From positions 111,616-175,615 of the forward strand of contig NZ_JAJNCL010000002.1 of assembly GCF_021025955.1 (NCBI RefSeq): a DNA stretch of 64,000 nt, read 5' to 3'. The notes beneath the pieces are model-generated. The model was not told the origin of the DNA. It made no database searches and saw nothing but the letters and a program-made list of their open reading frames with translations. The first letter of the stretch is position 1. The number at the start of each line of letters is the position of its first letter. This document shows positions 61,287-64,000 of this stretch, one piece after another. This DNA is from Rhodococcus qingshengii. GTDB taxonomy: Bacteria > Actinomycetota > Actinomycetes > Mycobacteriales > Mycobacteriaceae. Position numbers and translations under genes: made by a program.

Positions 61287-62156
61287 ATGGCTGGACCTGA
61301 TTTCACCGTCATTCAGTTGACGGACACACACATTCGCAGAGAGGGTGAGACGGTGCACGGTGTCGTCGACACGCTCGCCAACCTGCACACGGTCCTCGAC
61401 CGACTGGTGAACTCGGGGCAGCGCATCGACGCCCTGGTTCTCTCGGGAGATCTCACCGACGATGGTGACCCGGAGGCATACCGCCGGTTGCGCGAGGCGG
61501 TCGTTCCCGCCGGCGACGCTCTCGGTGCCGTCGTGATCTATGCAATGGGCAATCACGACGATCGCGAAGCGTTCGTACACGAATTGATCGCGCCGCCGTC
61601 GCCCGACGGCCCCGTCAATTCCGTGGATTCCGTGGATTCCGTCTTCGACATCGGTGGAGTCCGAATCGTCGTTCTGGACAGCACGACGGCCGGGAGACAC
61701 GACGGCCGGCTCGAGCCGAGCCAGCTGTCGTGGCTGACCGACGTTCTTGCCGAGCCGGCACCCGGCGGCACGATCCTGGTGCTGCATCACCCACCGATCC
61801 CGTCACCGGTCACTTCGGTCAATTCTCTTCGGCTGCAGCACTCAGAGCATCTCGAGGCCGTTCTCGCTGGATCTGATGTAGGCATGATCCTGTGCGGTCA
61901 CGCCCACCACACGAGTTCGGGTTCGATCGCTGGGATTCCGGTGTGGGTGGGCCCCGCGATGTCGTACCGCGTCGACCCGATACCGCCCGTCGGCCGACAT
62001 CGCGGTGTCGTCGGGTTCGGCTTCTCCCGCATCGATGTGTTCGGATCGTCCTTCGTCGCTACCGCGGTGGAGGCCACGCCGTCTGCGACGGTGTACGACG
62101 AGTCGATGCAGGACATTCTCGACAAGCTCGCGGCGCTTTCGCTCCAGGCTGGGTGA
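61287..62156 (+). CDS. Metallophosphoesterase (cyclic-nucleotide/glycerophosphodiester phosphodiesterase type)
   Basis: 289 residues. Calcineurin-like metal motifs in order: QLTDTHI (Asp, His), LSGDLTDDG (Asp), MGNHDDR (Asn, His), LHHPP (His) and GHAHHTSSG (His). This is the set of the CpdA/GpdQ group of class III phosphodiesterases. There is no signal peptide, so it is cytoplasmic. It sits between the binding protein and the two permease genes, which makes a catabolic role on the imported phosphodiester more likely than cAMP signalling; it would release sn-glycerol-3-phosphate. Confidence 0.85.
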   Translation: MAGPDFTVIQLTDTHIRREGETVHGVVDTLANLHTVLDRLVNSGQRIDALVLSGDLTDDGDPEAYRRLREAVVPAGDALGAVVIYAMGNHDDREAFVHELIAPPSPDGPVNSVDSVDSVFDIGGVRIVVLDSTTAGRHDGRLEPSQLSWLTDVLAEPAPGGTILVLHHPPIPSPVTSVNSLRLQHSEHLEAVLAGSDVGMILCGHAHHTSSGSIAGIPVWVGPAMSYRVDPIPPVGRHRGVVGFGFSRIDVFGSSFVATAVEATPSATVYDESMQDILDKLAALSLQAG

Positions 62157-62159
62157 GAC

Positions 62160-63116
62160 GTGTTCGTCAGCGTTCTCGACCGCCCTGTACCCGCCAAGGA
62201 GACGGCCTCCGAACCCGCTCGAACCATCCGGGATTCATCGATCGCGCGTGTACTGCGCGTCGCGCAGCCGTATCTGTATCTGACGCCGGCCATCGCACTG
62301 CTCGTCGTGTGGACCTATCGCCCACTCGTCCAAGCTGCTCAGTTGTCGACGTATTCGTGGAATTTGTTGCCCACGACACCGATGCAAGCGGTGGGGGCGG
62401 ACAACTACCGTCGTCTGCTCGAGTTGCCGGCCGTCGGTGACTCCATCTGGCGCACGGTCGTTCTGATTCTCGCCCTGCTCCCCTTCTCGATCGTTCTGCC
62501 CGTGGTGATCTCGTTCGCAACACGGGGCGTACACGGGCGAGCACGGGTGATGTACCAGAGCATCATCTTCGCTCCGTTCCTGATCGCACCGGTAGCGGGC
62601 GCGGCGGTATGGCAATGGCTGCTCGATCCGAGCGCCGGAATCGTCAATCGGATTCTCGGTTCGGACCGCAATTGGATCCAGGACACAGCTACCGCTCAGT
62701 GGGTGATCATCATCATCACGGGGTGGCACTTTCTCGGGTTCGCGGTGCTGGTGGTGTCCGCCGGCATGGCGAGTGTGAACAGCGACTACTCCGAGGCCGC
62801 ACAGATGGATGGGGCGTCGCGGTGGCAGATCGATCGCTGGATCACACTACCGCTGCTCTCCCCCACCCTGGTGTTCCTCACGCTCATGACCGTCCTGCTC
62901 AGTGCACAGTGGACATTCCCGCTGATCGACACCCTGACGCAGGGCGGGCCGTCGCAATCGACGACCAATATCTACTACCTGTTGTGGGACTACGGTTTCC
63001 ACAGCTTCGACGCCGGACTCAGCGCGGCCGCGGGCATCGTGCTCTTCGTGGGATTCGGTGCTGTCGCAGGTATCCTTGTCTGGCTCTCCGAACGGATAAC
63101 GTTTCATGACAACTGA
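62160..63116 (+). CDS. ABC importer permease (UgpA/MalF type)
   Basis: 318 residues from GTG 62160, three bases after the phosphodiesterase stop. Six predicted helices, with the EAA loop EAAQMDGASRWQIDRWITLPLLSP, typical of binding-protein-dependent inner membrane components. An N-terminal Arg-rich tail precedes the first helix. It overlaps the next permease gene by 11 bases, so the two are made together as a heterodimer. Confidence 0.92.
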   Translation: MFVSVLDRPVPAKETASEPARTIRDSSIARVLRVAQPYLYLTPAIALLVVWTYRPLVQAAQLSTYSWNLLPTTPMQAVGADNYRRLLELPAVGDSIWRTVVLILALLPFSIVLPVVISFATRGVHGRARVMYQSIIFAPFLIAPVAGAAVWQWLLDPSAGIVNRILGSDRNWIQDTATAQWVIIIITGWHFLGFAVLVVSAGMASVNSDYSEAAQMDGASRWQIDRWITLPLLSPTLVFLTLMTVLLSAQWTFPLIDTLTQGGPSQSTTNIYYLLWDYGFHSFDAGLSAAAGIVLFVGFGAVAGILVWLSERITFHDN

Positions 63117-63963
63117 CATGCGCAACACCGGCGCGCCCGACAGCGTCGAGGGTAGCGGCGATCTTCTGCGCCGAGTTCGCGGGCACGCCATCCTGATCGT
63201 CATCGCGGTGGTGTGTGCGTTCCCGATTTATTGGCTGTTCGCGACATCGTTGCGTCGGCCGGACGACGTCGGGTCCCTCTCACCGTTTCCGTGGCCACTG
63301 TCGATCGAGAACTACACGGACGCCGCATCGAAGGTCGACATAGTCGGCCTCCTGTTGAACACGTTCGGTGTCGCATTCGTGTCCGCCGCGTCGCAGCTGT
63401 TGATCGCATTGCTCGCGTCCTACGCGTTCGCGATGTACACGTTCCGTTTCCAGAACTTCCTCTACCTGGCATTCATCGGGACGTGGTTGGTACCGTTCCA
63501 GGTCACCATGCTGCCCAACTACGTTCTGCTGTACCAAATGGGTCTGATCAACACGCTCGCCGGAGTGGTGGTGCCGACGCTGTGTTCAGCTCTCGGCGTG
63601 TTGATGCTGCGTCAACACATGACCAGCTTCCCGAAGGAACTGGTAGCGGCTGCGCGAATGGACGGCCGGTCGTCGTGGTCGATCCTGTGGACCGTCGTGG
63701 TACCCAATCTGCGTCCGGCCCTCGCCGCGCTGTCCATCCTGTTGTTCATCAACTCGTGGAACGAGTACTTCTGGCCGGCAGTGGTATTGCAGCGCAGCAA
63801 TTCCGTCCTGCAGCTCGGTTTGCGTAGCTTCATGGGCACCGAGGGCAACGACTGGGGCCCGATGATGGCGGTGGCAGGGATGGCGTGCCTACCGGTCTTC
63901 CTCCTCTATATCGTGCTGCAACGTCATATCGTCAACGCGTTCGTCCGCTCCGGTCTCAAGTAG
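63106..63963 (+). CDS. ABC importer permease (UgpE/MalG type)
   Basis: 285 residues, ATG 63106 inside the end of the preceding permease gene. Opening helix HAILIVIAVVCAFPIYWLFATSLRRPDDV; the permease motif is VAAARMDGRSSWSILWTVVVPNLRPA, and the NSWNEYFWPAVVL segment is the classical MalG/UgpE signature. Completes the uptake system: one ATPase, one lipoprotein and two permeases. The operon may go on to the right of the window, since only 37 bp remain. Confidence 0.93.
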   Translation: MTTDMRNTGAPDSVEGSGDLLRRVRGHAILIVIAVVCAFPIYWLFATSLRRPDDVGSLSPFPWPLSIENYTDAASKVDIVGLLLNTFGVAFVSAASQLLIALLASYAFAMYTFRFQNFLYLAFIGTWLVPFQVTMLPNYVLLYQMGLINTLAGVVVPTLCSALGVLMLRQHMTSFPKELVAAARMDGRSSWSILWTVVVPNLRPALAALSILLFINSWNEYFWPAVVLQRSNSVLQLGLRSFMGTEGNDWGPMMAVAGMACLPVFLLYIVLQRHIVNAFVRSGLK

Positions 63964-64000
63964 GAACCGAATCAGGGGCGCCGGCGAGTGGGTTGGGGCG

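Overview
The window reads as a high-GC actinobacterium, most likely a Rhodococcus of the R. erythropolis/R. qingshengii kind. Pointers are codon use, GTG/ATG starts with GGAG-type ribosome sites, a secreted mycolyltransferase-like esterase, a fatty-acyl-AMP ligase remnant and IS3/IS6/IS30 debris. The genus is inferred from gene content; there is no rRNA or other marker here.

Region 1 (1-27 kb, minus strand) is one giant nonribosomal peptide synthetase gene of 8936 codons. Its seven modules are C-A-T / C-A-T / C-A-T-E / C-A-T / C-A-T-E / C-A-T / C-A-T-TE. The EntF-like first C domain and the terminal thioesterase predict an N-acylated heptapeptide, X-Ser-D-X-Ser-D-Thr-X-X. From memory this is the plan of the humimycin-type lipoheptapeptides predicted from Rhodococcus genomes. 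Two features stand out. The serine A domains of modules 2 and 4 lie in a 1552-bp exact duplicate with extreme strand skew (C/A on the plus strand, G/T on the coding strand), which fits the GRINS elements known from assembly-line genes. Module 1 also carries one and a half condensation domains. A secreted esterase begins 86 bp downstream and runs off the left edge.

Region 2 (27.3-31.8 kb, plus) is a three-gene overlapping operon: a molybdenum hydroxylase FAD subunit, a fused 2Fe-2S/molybdopterin subunit, and a membrane protein with two ABM domains.

Region 3 (32-53 kb) is accessory, rearranged DNA. It holds a broken Usp gene, an IS6 transposase with an in-frame amber codon, two zinc alcohol dehydrogenases, a VOC protein, an SRPBCC protein, an ABC exporter pair, a DUF4342 protein, an MgtA-type ATPase, and an mhpB remnant beside an IS6 scar. 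An aspartate island follows: aspA divergent from an MHS-family transporter, an XRE-cupin regulator and iadA, with a perfect palindrome upstream of aspA. Then come IS3, IS30 and fatty-acyl-AMP ligase relics, some of which overlap.

Region 4 (53-58.4 kb) has a flavin/2Fe-2S reductase divergent from an acyl-CoA dehydrogenase, thioesterase and hydrolase operon, then a DHA2-type drug exporter. Region 5 (58.7-64 kb) is a Ugp-like ABC uptake operon for a glycerophosphate-type substrate, with a metallophosphodiesterase gene in the middle.
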